Below, piece after piece: positions 4,851 through 12,103 of a stretch of DNA of 24,999 bases. Numbering within the stretch: the first letter of the stretch is position 1; every line of letters begins with the position of its first letter. Origin of the DNA: a virus; IMG/VR virus record IMGVR_UViG_3300032278_000111, positions 1 through 24,999 of that record; one strand, given 5' to 3'. Both the position numbers and the translations under genes were made by a program. Below the pieces are notes generated by a model. That model made no database searches. It had not been told where the DNA came from and worked only from the letters and a program-made list of their open reading frames with translations.

Positions 4851-4897
4851 CTATATAGATTCCGAAATCTATATAGTTACTGTTGCTATCTATATAG
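4851..4897. promoter_or_regulatory. Cluster of three CTATATAG palindromes
   Basis: Sites start at 4851, 4869 and 4890 (spacings 18 and 21 bp), directly upstream of the TATA box of paralog D. The arrangement resembles the cluster at 2420-2478 upstream of paralog B, which suggests shared control of the two paralogs. Confidence 0.5.
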
Positions 4898-5062
4898 ATG
4901 CGTATGCACTACTCAGTATATAACATAGGGTGAGTATATATAGTATATATAGTGTCCCCAGGTTAAATACGGGCATCGGGTAATGGTGGAATCCGATTTC
5001 CCTGTGCGCAAACACAGAACGTCGTTCGATGGCGATATAGCTAAGCCGGTTGGGAATCATTC

Positions 5063-5072
5063 AAAAAAAAAA
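5063..5072 (-). terminator. Oligo-T terminator (10 T)
   Basis: Ten T on the coding strand starting 3 nt after the stop of the 69-aa gene. Confidence 0.6.
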
Positions 5073-5074
5073 GA

Positions 5075-5284
5075 CTATTCTGGATAGCCGTAGTTAGTTC
5101 TACGTTTGTGGAGTTGTTGGATCCTTTCTCTCAACTGTTCCATAACTTCCTCACTTGAACTTCTCAGAAGTCTATTCCTCTGATTCTCAATGTAAGGTCT
5201 AGTCAGGTTACTTGAGTATGGTACTCCTGCTATTCTCAGAAGCCTTCTTAAGAACTTCTCCTCTGAACTTATCTCTTCATTCAT
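5075..5284 (-). CDS. Hypothetical basic helical protein, 69 aa
   Basis: The family is not recognised. The sequence is mostly helical and rich in Arg, Glu and Leu: MNEEISSEEKFLRRLLRIAG, a short turn with PYSSNLTRPY, then a long helix with EEVMEQLRERIQQLHKRR. The C-terminal half has the heptad look of a short coiled coil, so the protein may form dimers. The start is supported by a TATATAGT box with its first base at 5313, 29 nt before the ATG. An oligo-T terminator follows the stop. As a free-standing unit among accessory genes it may be a small regulator or anti-host factor; this is only a guess. Confidence 0.7.
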   Translation of the reverse strand: MNEEISSEEKFLRRLLRIAGVPYSSNLTRPYIENQRNRLLRSSSEEVMEQLRERIQQLHKRRTNYGYPE

Positions 5285-5423
5285 ATTCTCTATTAGTGCG
5301 TGCGTACTATATATGTATGTATTGTGCGAGCTAAACCAGGGTGTCCGAACGTCGTGATACTTTTAAGTGCTATAACGGCAGACGGTCCATCATAGGACAA
5401 GGGGACGAGTGTCTTACCCTCTG

Positions 5424-5443
5424 CTAAAAACTTTAAAAAAAAA
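5424..5443 (-). terminator. Oligo-T terminator with TTAAAGTTTTTAG motif
   Basis: A nine-T run (5443-5435) continues directly into TTAAAGTTTTTAG (5436-5424) after the 80-aa gene. The arrangement is the same as at 2939-2958. Confidence 0.6.
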
Positions 5444-5448
5444 GAAAG

Positions 5449-5691
5449 TTATTGCATTGCTTCTTTTCTGATAATGGCTACTATTTTCACTTGCCATTCC
5501 ATTAACAGGTTTTGCAATCTGAAACTGTCTAACATTGCAATGCTATAAAAGTCCATGTAACTTTCGTCGTCATATTCTTCCGGTGTTAGCATTGCCTGTG
5601 CCATCAGGTCAGCCCTTCGTCGGAAGCTGCATTGGTTGTTAAAGAATTCCACTTCCCAAGTGTTTTCTATTTCTTCAGTGTTGTGATTCAT
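5449..5691 (-). CDS. Hypothetical protein, 80 aa
   Basis: The family is not recognised. The protein begins MNHNTEEIENTWEVEFFNN, has a basic patch CSFRRRADLMAQ, an acidic turn TPEEYDDESYMD, and a long C-terminal helix FRLQNLLMEWQVKIVAIIRK. No membrane segment or Cys pair is visible. The ATG at 5691 is chosen over an upstream in-frame ATG at 5766 because the TATA box (TTTATA, first T at 5725) lies between them, 34 nt before 5691. A single CTATATAG palindrome (5703-5710) lies between TATA box and start, a position where a bound protein would block initiation. Confidence 0.65.
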   Translation of the reverse strand: MNHNTEEIENTWEVEFFNNQCSFRRRADLMAQAMLTPEEYDDESYMDFYSIAMLDSFRLQNLLMEWQVKIVAIIRKEAMQ

Positions 5692-5978
5692 TCTTACTAT
5701 ATCTATATAGGTCCCATAATATAAATGTACTTGGAGTATATAAACACGCGTATAGAAACAGTACATTTATAACACCCGAACAATATATATAATTAGAGAA
5801 GGAAGAAGTGAGGATGGTCCTGCTTTCGAAAAACCGGTCGAAGAAGTCGGACGTCCAGAAAATGACCTGATGAATCCTTCTACCGAAATCTAGTACCTAT
5901 ACCCTTGGCGGGTTGGTAGGAACCTGGTACCTATGCTAAATACAAACATTTATAACTGCCTTGTACTATATATATAGT
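5692..5978. other. Divergent promoter gap with a possible short transcript
   Basis: A plus-strand TATA box TTTATAAC begins at 5766 and predicts a transcript from about 5795. After it I see only an 18-codon ATG ORF (5814-5870) and, in another frame, an ATG-less protein-like stretch (EGRSEDGPAFEKPVEEVGRP) that ends at a TAG just after CCGAAATC near 5890. A hairpin TTCGA...TCGAA lies within it. It could be a small RNA, a leader of the 5979 gene, or a decayed gene. Confidence 0.35.
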
Positions 5979-6290
5979 ATGAAGAAGTGGGAAGTAGGTA
6001 CCTGCAAATATTGCAGTTGTACCTTCGATAAGAAGACATGGTGTGAATCGTATGATACTGCTGAAATGCACTATCATGGCTTTTGGAGACGATGTTCACA
6101 TGCTGCATACTGTCTAAAGCATCGCGAAAGAAAATTCGTGAACTTGGTACAACAGCGAATAAGAAAAGCAATGCCACATGAAGCAGAAGTGGAAGTAGTA
6201 CCAGATGTAGCAAGACCAATAATGACGTGGGAAGAAATCATGGCAAGTCCACTGTTTAAGAAAGTGGGTTTCTTTACAAGACCACGTTAG
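5979..6290 (+). CDS. Zinc-finger-like protein, 103 aa
   Basis: The N-terminal half carries Cys and His in zinc-binding spacing: GTCKYCSCTF, then TWCESYD, HYHGFW, RRCSHAAYCLKHRERKF. The C-terminal half is basic and then ends in a Pro-containing segment MTWEEIMASPLFKKVGFF. The start at 5979 is fixed by TTTATA at 5949, 30 nt upstream; an ORF six codons longer would begin inside the promoter region. Eleven T directly follow the stop. A DNA-, RNA- or protein-binding accessory role is likely from the Cys/His pattern, but the family is not recognised. It converges with a 36-aa zinc ribbon gene on the other strand. Confidence 0.75.
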   Translation: MKKWEVGTCKYCSCTFDKKTWCESYDTAEMHYHGFWRRCSHAAYCLKHRERKFVNLVQQRIRKAMPHEAEVEVVPDVARPIMTWEEIMASPLFKKVGFFTRPR

Positions 6291-6301
6291 TTTTTTTTTT
6301 T
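6291..6301 (+). terminator. Oligo-T terminator (11 T)
   Basis: Eleven T directly after the TAG stop of the 103-aa gene. Confidence 0.65.
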
Positions 6302-6382
6302 CGATGATCGAATACAATAACTGTTTAATGGCTATATACCGACCGACGATTCTACAAGGTACCTTGATGGTACGATGGTCCT

Positions 6383-6404
6383 ATGCTACCATAGCATCCT
6401 ATGG
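6383..6404. repeat. Overlapping alternative hairpins
   Basis: ATGCTA-CCA-TAGCAT (6383-6397) and CCATAG-CATC-CTATGG (6389-6404) are both perfect and mutually exclusive. They lie at the 3' end of the minus-strand 36-aa gene and may act in its termination, since no T-run follows it. Confidence 0.35.
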
Positions 6405-6509
6405 TCTGCATTTACCACATGTCACTATCAATTTGTCACCGTTTGGGACAAACAAGGTATCCAAGTCAATTGGACCTTTGCAGATAGAACATGTTAGTTC
6501 CTCTTCCAT
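6399..6509 (-). CDS. Zinc ribbon miniprotein, 36 aa
   Basis: The whole protein is one zinc-ribbon pattern: M-EEELTCSICKGPIDL, a short beta-like linker with FVPNGDKLIVT, then CGKCRP. CxxC...CxxC with about 20 residues between the knuckles is the usual layout of small rubredoxin-like ribbons. Although only 37 codons long, it has a TATA box (TTTATA from 6552), a leader, and a GGAGGTGA Shine-Dalgarno 4 nt before the ATG, which makes it a credible gene. The leader starts with an in-place AUG at 6523. Role unknown; such ribbons often bind nucleic acid or transcription components. Confidence 0.65.
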   Translation of the reverse strand: MEEELTCSICKGPIDLDTLFVPNGDKLIVTCGKCRP

Positions 6510-6552
6510 ATCTTCACCTCCATGTATTATATATCTTTAACTATGTTATAAA
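6509..6552 (-). promoter_or_regulatory. TATA box and 14-nt AUG-starting leader with SD
   Basis: TTTATA starts at 6552; an ATG at 6523 lies 29 nt away. The leader ATGGAGGTGAAGAT is nearly identical to that of paralog C (ATGGAGGTGAAAAT at 3897), with the same 14-nt distance to the true start. Confidence 0.5.
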
Positions 6553-6696
6553 TGTTCTGATCCCTCCAAAGTTGTTAAAGGAAAGGAGAAAGGGCGACAT
6601 AGAGTGGTTTGAAGGGGAAGAAGACTCCACACATGAAAATGAATGAAGAAGGTCCTCCACAGTTCGCGGGAATGAATAAGCGCACCTAAGTTCGCT

Positions 6697-6789
6697 TTAC
6701 GGGCTGTTGAGGATCCACTCTAAAACCAGATCTTTCTCACCTTGTGAGAGTCTGGAAAAGAGCTGTCTCTCCCTTTCTTTCCTTTCCAT
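6697..6789 (-). CDS. Hypothetical miniprotein, 30 aa
   Basis: A 31-codon ORF encoding a charged amphipathic segment (MERKERERQLFSRLSQGEKD then LVLEWILNSP). Its main support is the promoter: TTTATA with first base at 6818, exactly 29 nt before the ATG, as for the leaderless genes nearby. No T-run follows. The shape resembles a single helix-turn-helix-like or leucine-rich helix pair; function unknown. It could be a remnant or a chance ORF behind a real promoter. Confidence 0.4.
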   Translation of the reverse strand: MERKERERQLFSRLSQGEKDLVLEWILNSP

Positions 6790-7318
6790 ATTTTATTATA
6801 TCTAATCGGTAATATAAATTTACTTTTTTATTAAAGTTTTTAGCAAGTATATAACTCAGTGGTTAGTTAGTTAATAACCCTCGAGCACACTATCTGCACA
6901 GATTCTCACCTATAACCCTCGACGAGAACGGTATTTAGTGCTTTAGGTATGGTTATATAGGACTTATCTGGGAAGCACGTACAGTTCGCACTCGGAATAG
7001 GCTGGAGTCCTGGGAAATGACCGGCATTTGACTGGGTACCCTCCAAACTAACCCGGAATCCTGGTCGGAAAGTGGGAATTGCCTGGTCTTTTGCTGGGTA
7101 GAAGGGTGGATCCCAGTGCTTTTCCCTCCTAAAACGGTATAAAACCCTTTATAAAGCGTTATATACGGTTCATTCGGGAGACCTGGAACTAACCTGGAAA
7201 GTGGTAGGAAGGAGGATGGATCCGACCAGTTTAACCCGGACTAGACCGACTATTCCCTCGAAATAGGGTATATAAGCCTTCATAAAGCACTATATACTCC
7301 TCGATAGATATATATAGT
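6790..7318. other. Gene-free 529-bp stretch with degenerate repeats
   Basis: No ORF is convincing. Contents: a plus-strand TTAAAGTTTTTAG motif (6831-6843), GTTAGTTAGTTAATAACCC near 6863, repeated ACCTGGAA-like and GGATCC-containing stretches between 7010 and 7250, and the 131-bp spaced promoter-like repeat (7122-7166, 7253-7297). Confidence 0.45.
7122..7297 (+). repeat. 131-bp spaced duplicate of a promoter-like segment
   Basis: Positions 7122-7166 and 7253-7297 match at 36 of 45 bases without gaps (TTCCCTC, GGTATA, CCTT, ATAAAGC, TATATAC). In the second copy TATATAC serves as the TATA box of the 7319 gene (28 nt to the ATG). In the first copy the same distance leads to no start codon, so it looks like a duplicated, silent or RNA-only promoter. 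Confidence 0.5.
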
Positions 7319-7447
7319 ATGAGGAGAAACAGAAACATAACATGTGAGAGATGTGGAGAAGGGAATCTCAGTTGGGATCAGACTCACCACGCTCGAACTG
7401 GTGTATGGAGATTGGTCTTGCACAAGGGATGTACGAGCCACAGATGA
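7319..7447 (+). CDS. Zinc-binding-like miniprotein, 42 aa
   Basis: The protein reads MRRNRNITCERCGEGNLSWD, then a segment with TGVWRLVLHKGCTSHR. The pattern CxxCG-GNL-W, a short linker, W-RL, and a C-terminal H-x3-C is typical of small phage and viral zinc proteins of 40-60 aa. The TATATA at 7291 is 28 nt before the ATG, which supports a leaderless transcript. It is followed 41 nt downstream by another zinc-type minigene with its own promoter. Zinc binding is inferred; the partner is unknown. Confidence 0.65.
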   Translation: MRRNRNITCERCGEGNLSWDQTHHARTGVWRLVLHKGCTSHR

Positions 7448-7488
7448 GTATCACAACATTTATAACCTGGATATGATATATATAGAAC

Positions 7489-7605
7489 ATGGAGAAGAAG
7501 AGAAGACTCACAAGGTGTTGCAAACGACATGGAAGCACATTGCCACAGTTTGAGGAAGTCTCAACAGACGAGTGCATGTTCTGTCGAGCAGAACAAATGT
7601 TCTAA
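7489..7605 (+). CDS. Cys-rich zinc-binding-like miniprotein, 38 aa
   Basis: The protein reads MEKKRRLTRCCKRHGSTLPQ then FEEVSTDECMFCRAEQMF. A CC-x2-H group and a CxxC about 18 residues later could hold one zinc ion. The basic N-terminus suggests nucleic-acid contact. A textbook TATA box (CATTTATAAC, first T at 7459) lies 30 nt before the ATG, so this 39-codon gene is probably expressed. No clear terminator follows, and it is the last gene before the packaging module. Confidence 0.6.
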   Translation: MEKKRRLTRCCKRHGSTLPQFEEVSTDECMFCRAEQMF

Positions 7606-8092
7606 CCACATTGGGTGAACTCGCACAGATGAGCACGAACTTGTGAACCAAAACAAAAGACACTGTTCAGAACACGAGCTGGGGTGAGAACCATACCTGG
7701 TAAGAAGAAAGCACGTGGTATTTCCAACACGCGCTGTGTTAAAAGAAAAGACCACAGCCTGGGTATGAGTCTGGTCAGAAAAGCTCACCTGAAAACAAAG
7801 ACCCGGGTCAAAGTGTTAAAGACTCACACCTGGTGTGAAGTGGTAAGTGGTATTAACAAGACACAGACCTGGTAAGTTTGAGACCGGGGTAAGACAAAGA
7901 CAAAGACACAGTATGGCAGAGGCAATAGTCTTTAGTGTAATATATTTGATTATATAGATGCGCCAGGCATCTTTCTCCAAATCACACTTTTTCGATTTAT
8001 AAACTATATCACACCCCTGCAAACCAAATCACGATTTTGTTAACTGTTATCCAATATGCTTATATACTACCCTATCACAATATATATTAGAA
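7606..8092. other. Gene-free 487-bp stretch before the terminase genes
   Basis: The plus strand is purine-rich and lacks credible genes. It contains the palindromes GACCCGGGTC (7800-7809) and TCACACCTGGTGTGA (7824-7838, 7-bp arms), two exact ACCTGGTAAG repeats (7695, 7867), short AAGACA iterations near 7892-7910, and a small hairpin GATGC-GCCAG-GCATC around 7968-7982. TTATATAC at 8060 is the likely TATA box of the next gene. Its place next to the small terminase gene makes it a candidate packaging or replication site. Confidence 0.4.
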
Positions 8093-8686
8093 ATGATCAG
8101 GTCAGAAGACTTTGACGAAGATAGTGATGATCCTAGAGAGATAATAGATCCGTCAATGGTAGTTAAAAACTTTAATAAATTAACAAAGAGTTCTTGTAGA
8201 GTTTGTGCTCATAATAATAGGTTTGAATGGGAAGACAAGATTATTAATCATAAAGCAACTCGTAAAGATGCCGCAAAGGATATGGACGTTAGTGAACAAA
8301 TGATGTCTGAGCATATGAGATTTCATTTTGGTAGTCAAGTAATGACTGAAATTAAAGAATCACCAGTAGCTCAAAAGGCTGCAATAAATCTTAAATCTGC
8401 TATAAGTATGCTGAATACTTATCTATCTCAACTTACCCAACGTCAAGATGCAATCTTTATGATGCCAATTGATGCTAAAAGTGAGTTTGCTATTAAAGCT
8501 CATCTTTCAGAAGTAAGAGAGACTTTAAAGATGCTTCTAGAAGTACAGGGTAATCTCTCCCAAGCGCCAAGCGTTAAGGTACACGAAATGAACATTCAGT
8601 ACAACAATCTTAAAGAAACTGTTGTAAGTGATTTGTGTCCTATGTGTAAAGCGAAAATTATCAAAAAACTAGAAGTTGGTAAATGA
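8093..8686 (+). CDS. Probable small terminase subunit, 197 aa
   Basis: It likely recognises viral DNA for packaging. Residues 35-80 show the pattern known from many small-terminase-like proteins: CRVCAHNNRFEWEDKIINH, then a helix-turn-helix-like DAAKDMDVSEQMMSEHMRFH, giving Cys35, Cys38, His53, His74 and His78 as possible zinc ligands. A helical middle (about 90-155) could oligomerise, and a second knuckle CPMC sits at 182-185. A TTATATA box 33 nt upstream supports the start. Its stop overlaps the ATG of TerL (ATGA), the usual terS-terL order. The name rests on the domain pattern and position, not on a search. Confidence 0.7.
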   Translation: MIRSEDFDEDSDDPREIIDPSMVVKNFNKLTKSSCRVCAHNNRFEWEDKIINHKATRKDAAKDMDVSEQMMSEHMRFHFGSQVMTEIKESPVAQKAAINLKSAISMLNTYLSQLTQRQDAIFMMPIDAKSEFAIKAHLSEVRETLKMLLEVQGNLSQAPSVKVHEMNIQYNNLKETVVSDLCPMCKAKIIKKLEVGK

Positions 8687-10248
8687 TGGGAAAATCATGG
8701 AATACACTTAGTAGGGATGACCAAGTTAGATTGGAACTTAAAGCATCAGTTGATCCGATATTCTTCTGTGAGAATGAATACTTCCTGGGTGAGAAATTAT
8801 ATCGAACTCCTAAAGGTACTTCTCAATACGACATTATTAAAGAATTTTTTAAGAAGACACCCAAAGGTGAATCAGTTTATAACGAACTTGTTTTATCTGT
8901 TGGAATGCGAGCATCTAAAACTTATCTTTCATCTCTTATTACTACGTACGAATTATTTCAATTATTATTATTTGAGGACCCAGCAGCTCATTTTGGCCTT
9001 TCTAGGGGATCAGAAATTTTTCTAATTAATGCCGCAACTAACGACGATCAAGCTAAAGATACTATATTTGCTCAAACTAAAGCTAAGATAGATAACTCTC
9101 CATGGTTTCAAGCACAATCTTATAAAGAGCGTACTAACGAGTTTAAATTTGATAATAAAAGTGTTGTTGTAAGATCTGGTGGTAGTAACTCTGATGCGTT
9201 AATTGGTAAAACTGCTAAATTAGTATTATTCGATGAGTTAGATAGCTTTCTTAGTACACAGGGTAAACGTTCTGGTCAAATGGTATACTCTAGACTAGGA
9301 AAGTCAGTTAGATCCTTTGGTCACGAAGGTAAGAAAGTTTCTCTTTCATCTCCACTTACTAGTGATGGAGTTATCATGTCATTAGCAAAGATGTATTCTG
9401 GTGCTAGAATTTCAAAGGACTTTGAATATGGTATTTACACTAAGCAACAAAAAATGGTAGTTTATCTTCCAACATGGAAAATGAATCCTACACTTACTTA
9501 TGAAGTTCTTTGGAATGAGGATGGACAGTTTGATCCAGGTACATTTTGGAGAGACTTTGGAGCGAAACCAACATATGGTACAGATCTATTCTACAAGGAT
9601 CCAACTGCAATTAAATTTTCAGACAAGCCAAATCTAGCAGTTCATTTTTGTGATTTTCCTGATAATGCTAAAGTGTTTAATTGGGATTGGAAACCAGATG
9701 AAGCTCACGATTATAAGATCGCTGGAGACCCTGCTCAAAAAGAGGATGCATTTGCATTTGCAATTGGACACGTAGAAGATGAGAAACCTATAGTTGATGC
9801 TTTATTTAGACTTGTACCTGAGAATAAGATAGAACTAAAACCTTCTGAAGTAAAAGCTGTTGTAGTGGGGTTACATGAAATATTTGGATTCAATGAAATG
9901 GTTATAGATCAGAATAGATATCCAGAGATTACAGAAGAGATGGAACAGGTTGGAGTAGATGTAATACTTCATCAAGCAGATTATACTACATATCGATTTA
10001 TGAAATCTAGATTGCTAGGAGGCATTTTACAGATTCCTCATGATGACGTTTTGTTAAAAGAATTAACACAATTAAAAGATATTAAAGGTACACGTGTAGA
10101 CCATCCTGATGTAAAAGGAGGTTCTAAAGATATGGCAGATGCAGTTGCAAACTTAAGCTGGCTATTAATCGATTCTAAGAACTTAAAGAAAAATGAAAAT
10201 CGTAAATCACAAATGCAATTTATTACAGGAGTATCACCATGGAAATAA
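8683..10248 (+). CDS. terL: Terminase large subunit (packaging ATPase and nuclease), 521 aa
   Basis: The motor that pumps DNA into the prohead and cuts it. The ATPase half shows a Walker A-like GMRASKT (74-80) and a Walker B LVLFDE (181-186) with the acidic pair D184-E185, followed by the LSSPLTSDG coupling region. The nuclease half carries acidic residues in AGDPAQ (D349), VIDQN (D409) and KDMADA (D483/D486), the RNase H-like layout. Length fits the family. The start ATGATG overlaps the upstream stop, and the 3' end overlaps the next gene by 10 nt, which indicates translational coupling. Codons are strongly AT-ending, in line with a low-expression gene. Confidence 0.95.
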   Translation: MMGKSWNTLSRDDQVRLELKASVDPIFFCENEYFLGEKLYRTPKGTSQYDIIKEFFKKTPKGESVYNELVLSVGMRASKTYLSSLITTYELFQLLLFEDPAAHFGLSRGSEIFLINAATNDDQAKDTIFAQTKAKIDNSPWFQAQSYKERTNEFKFDNKSVVVRSGGSNSDALIGKTAKLVLFDELDSFLSTQGKRSGQMVYSRLGKSVRSFGHEGKKVSLSSPLTSDGVIMSLAKMYSGARISKDFEYGIYTKQQKMVVYLPTWKMNPTLTYEVLWNEDGQFDPGTFWRDFGAKPTYGTDLFYKDPTAIKFSDKPNLAVHFCDFPDNAKVFNWDWKPDEAHDYKIAGDPAQKEDAFAFAIGHVEDEKPIVDALFRLVPENKIELKPSEVKAVVVGLHEIFGFNEMVIDQNRYPEITEEMEQVGVDVILHQADYTTYRFMKSRLLGGILQIPHDDVLLKELTQLKDIKGTRVDHPDVKGGSKDMADAVANLSWLLIDSKNLKKNENRKSQMQFITGVSPWK

Positions 10249-10511
10249 CTAGACAACTTGTAAATAATTTAATACCGAAACTACGAGAATACTTTGATAC
10301 TCCAGACAGTTATATCTTTGTAGAAATTGAAAAGGTATGTGAATCACCTGAAGGATTAAGACAGTATGGAATTAGAAAATACACTGATACTAATATTACC
10401 ATATCTATAGATATCCCTATACAGACAGAGAACCCCAAGGTTAGAGAAAAAGTTAAAGATATATTTACCTGGAATCAGAAGAAATACTTAGAAAGAGATG
10501 AATGCACATGA
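10239..10511 (+). CDS. Small hypothetical protein between TerL and portal, 90 aa
   Basis: The family is not recognised. The gene overlaps the end of terL by 10 nt and the start of the portal gene, so it belongs to the packaging operon. The sequence starts MEITRQLVNNLIPKLREYFD, then alternates strands (SYIFVEIEKV, NITISIDIPI) and ends in a charged helix KVREKVKDIFTWNQKKYLER. This alpha/beta make-up and position suit a small structural or packaging accessory protein. No metal site or membrane segment is seen. Confidence 0.75.
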   Translation: MEITRQLVNNLIPKLREYFDTPDSYIFVEIEKVCESPEGLRQYGIRKYTDTNITISIDIPIQTENPKVREKVKDIFTWNQKKYLERDECT

Positions 10512-12103
10512 CAAATAAAGGTTGGGATGATCCAAACGTTAAAGGAAAGACTGAAGGTACTACAACAAATCTTAACAACGCTTATAATGTTCAGAATGCT
10601 ACTAGAGGTGCATTTGGTAGAGATGATATTGTAACCCTACCATCAATTCAACCTATGGAACCTCATTTGGATGAATTCTATAAACAAGGTGTTACAAACA
10701 AGTATGATATCTATCGTGAAATGAGAACGATTGATCCAGAACTTAATGGTGCAATTAAAACAATTGCAATGATGGTTAGTGGGATGTATGATAAGGTATG
10801 GATAGAACCAGAACCTGGTAGAGAATTTACTGATGAAGAAAAGATGATACTTAAAGAAGGTCAAGAATTTGCTAGTTTAGGACAAATGGACTTTCAAGGA
10901 TTGTTTGCTAGCATTTCAGATAAACTAATTCAGAATGGTGACTTTGTAGCAATTAAACGTTATCACTTCGGTGACAAGCGTTTACCAATTTCTGCAAGAT
11001 ACTGGAAACCACTTCCAATGGCTGCTGTAACTGCAGTTAAAGAACCAACAGATCTTAAAAACTGGGAAGCACAAATTTGGGATGTTGACTGGTATGTTTT
11101 AAATGAAGGTACAGGAGAGAATTTGCAGACATGGCACAGAGATGAAGTTGTTCATATTACACTTAATAATTATGCTAATGAAGTTTATGATAATGTTAAC
11201 AGATACACATTTGGAATATGGAGTAAAAGTTTATTAGAACCATTACAAACTTCTATAAAGTGGAAGTGGAATGCAATTCAAAATGATATTAAATGGAGAC
11301 ATGCTTCAGTTCCACGAATGCATGTTAAAGTAGACACATCAGCATTTACACCTGAAAAGTATGAAGGTTCGACTCAATTAGAAAGAGTCCAATCTGCAAG
11401 AACAGCAATGGAATCTTATATGAAAGACATTCGAGCTTCAATAGAAGATCCAGCAGCAGAACAGGGATTGATTACTGATAAGGAAACTGAGATTGACTAT
11501 GTAGAACCTAAGACAACTACATATGCTAGTCCTAACTTTGCAGTAGATCAACAGAATAAAGATATTTCTGCAGCAACTGGAGTACCACAAAGTCTTATTG
11601 GTGGTAAGGAAGAAAGCTTCAGTAGTATGTTTATATCTTCATCATTTGCAACTATGCAAGCTGAAATAATTTTCGGAAAAATAGCAGAACAGATAACAGA
11701 GTTAACTCGTGATCATTTGACACGAAGATTCATGTTTGTTATTCGTTCAGAAGACTTACTTGAGAATATAGTAAGTAGAATACACATCAAACGTAAAGAA
11801 ATCTTTCTACGAGATAGAATGGAACAAGCTAGAATCGCAAGTACACTAGCTGGAACAGGAGCATTTACTCCTAATGAAATTCGAGAGATATTTGGTAAGG
11901 ATCCCTTATCAGAAGATGAATTAACATCAGTCTCTCAACAATGGGGAAATCTAACTAAAGGTAATAGATTAACACATTCACCAAATCAAACATCAGAAGA
12001 TGTTAGTCGTAGAACAGCACCTAGTCCTAACGCAAGTCCCAGTGAGAATGATAATTCGGACTATACAAAGGGTACGTTTGAGAGGTATAGTAGAAGAGAA
12101 TGA
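10508..12103 (+). CDS. Portal protein, 531 aa
   Basis: The dodecameric ring at the unique vertex through which DNA passes. Features fitting portals are the order directly after terL, the size, an N-terminal region starting with an Asp/Gly-rich arm, the core with FGDKRLPISARYWKPLPM and HRDEVVHITLN, and the stretch TGVPQSLIGGKEESFSSMF followed by a long helix and a Ser/Pro/Asn-rich C-terminus. ATG 10508 is preferred because it overlaps the upstream TGA (ATGA); ATG 10502 would add two residues. The 3' end overlaps the next gene by four bases. Confidence 0.9.
   Translation: MTNKGWDDPNVKGKTEGTTTNLNNAYNVQNATRGAFGRDDIVTLPSIQPMEPHLDEFYKQGVTNKYDIYREMRTIDPELNGAIKTIAMMVSGMYDKVWIEPEPGREFTDEEKMILKEGQEFASLGQMDFQGLFASISDKLIQNGDFVAIKRYHFGDKRLPISARYWKPLPMAAVTAVKEPTDLKNWEAQIWDVDWYVLNEGTGENLQTWHRDEVVHITLNNYANEVYDNVNRYTFGIWSKSLLEPLQTSIKWKWNAIQNDIKWRHASVPRMHVKVDTSAFTPEKYEGSTQLERVQSARTAMESYMKDIRASIEDPAAEQGLITDKETEIDYVEPKTTTYASPNFAVDQQNKDISAATGVPQSLIGGKEESFSSMFISSSFATMQAEIIFGKIAEQITELTRDHLTRRFMFVIRSEDLLENIVSRIHIKRKEIFLRDRMEQARIASTLAGTGAFTPNEIREIFGKDPLSEDELTSVSQQWGNLTKGNRLTHSPNQTSEDVSRRTAPSPNASPSENDNSDYTKGTFERYSRRE

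Noticed and set aside
6304-6540. Plus-strand ORF of 78 codons
   Set aside because: It is antisense to the 36-aa zinc ribbon gene, which has TATA box, SD and Cys pattern; the plus frame has none of these.
7684-7875. Plus-strand ORF of 63 codons before terminase
   Set aside because: No TATA box at the right distance and repetitive Lys/Thr content; more likely part of the gene-free repeat stretch.
1-8092. CRISPR array
   Set aside because: The repeats are degenerate, irregularly spaced and not separated by uniform spacers; no cas genes are present.
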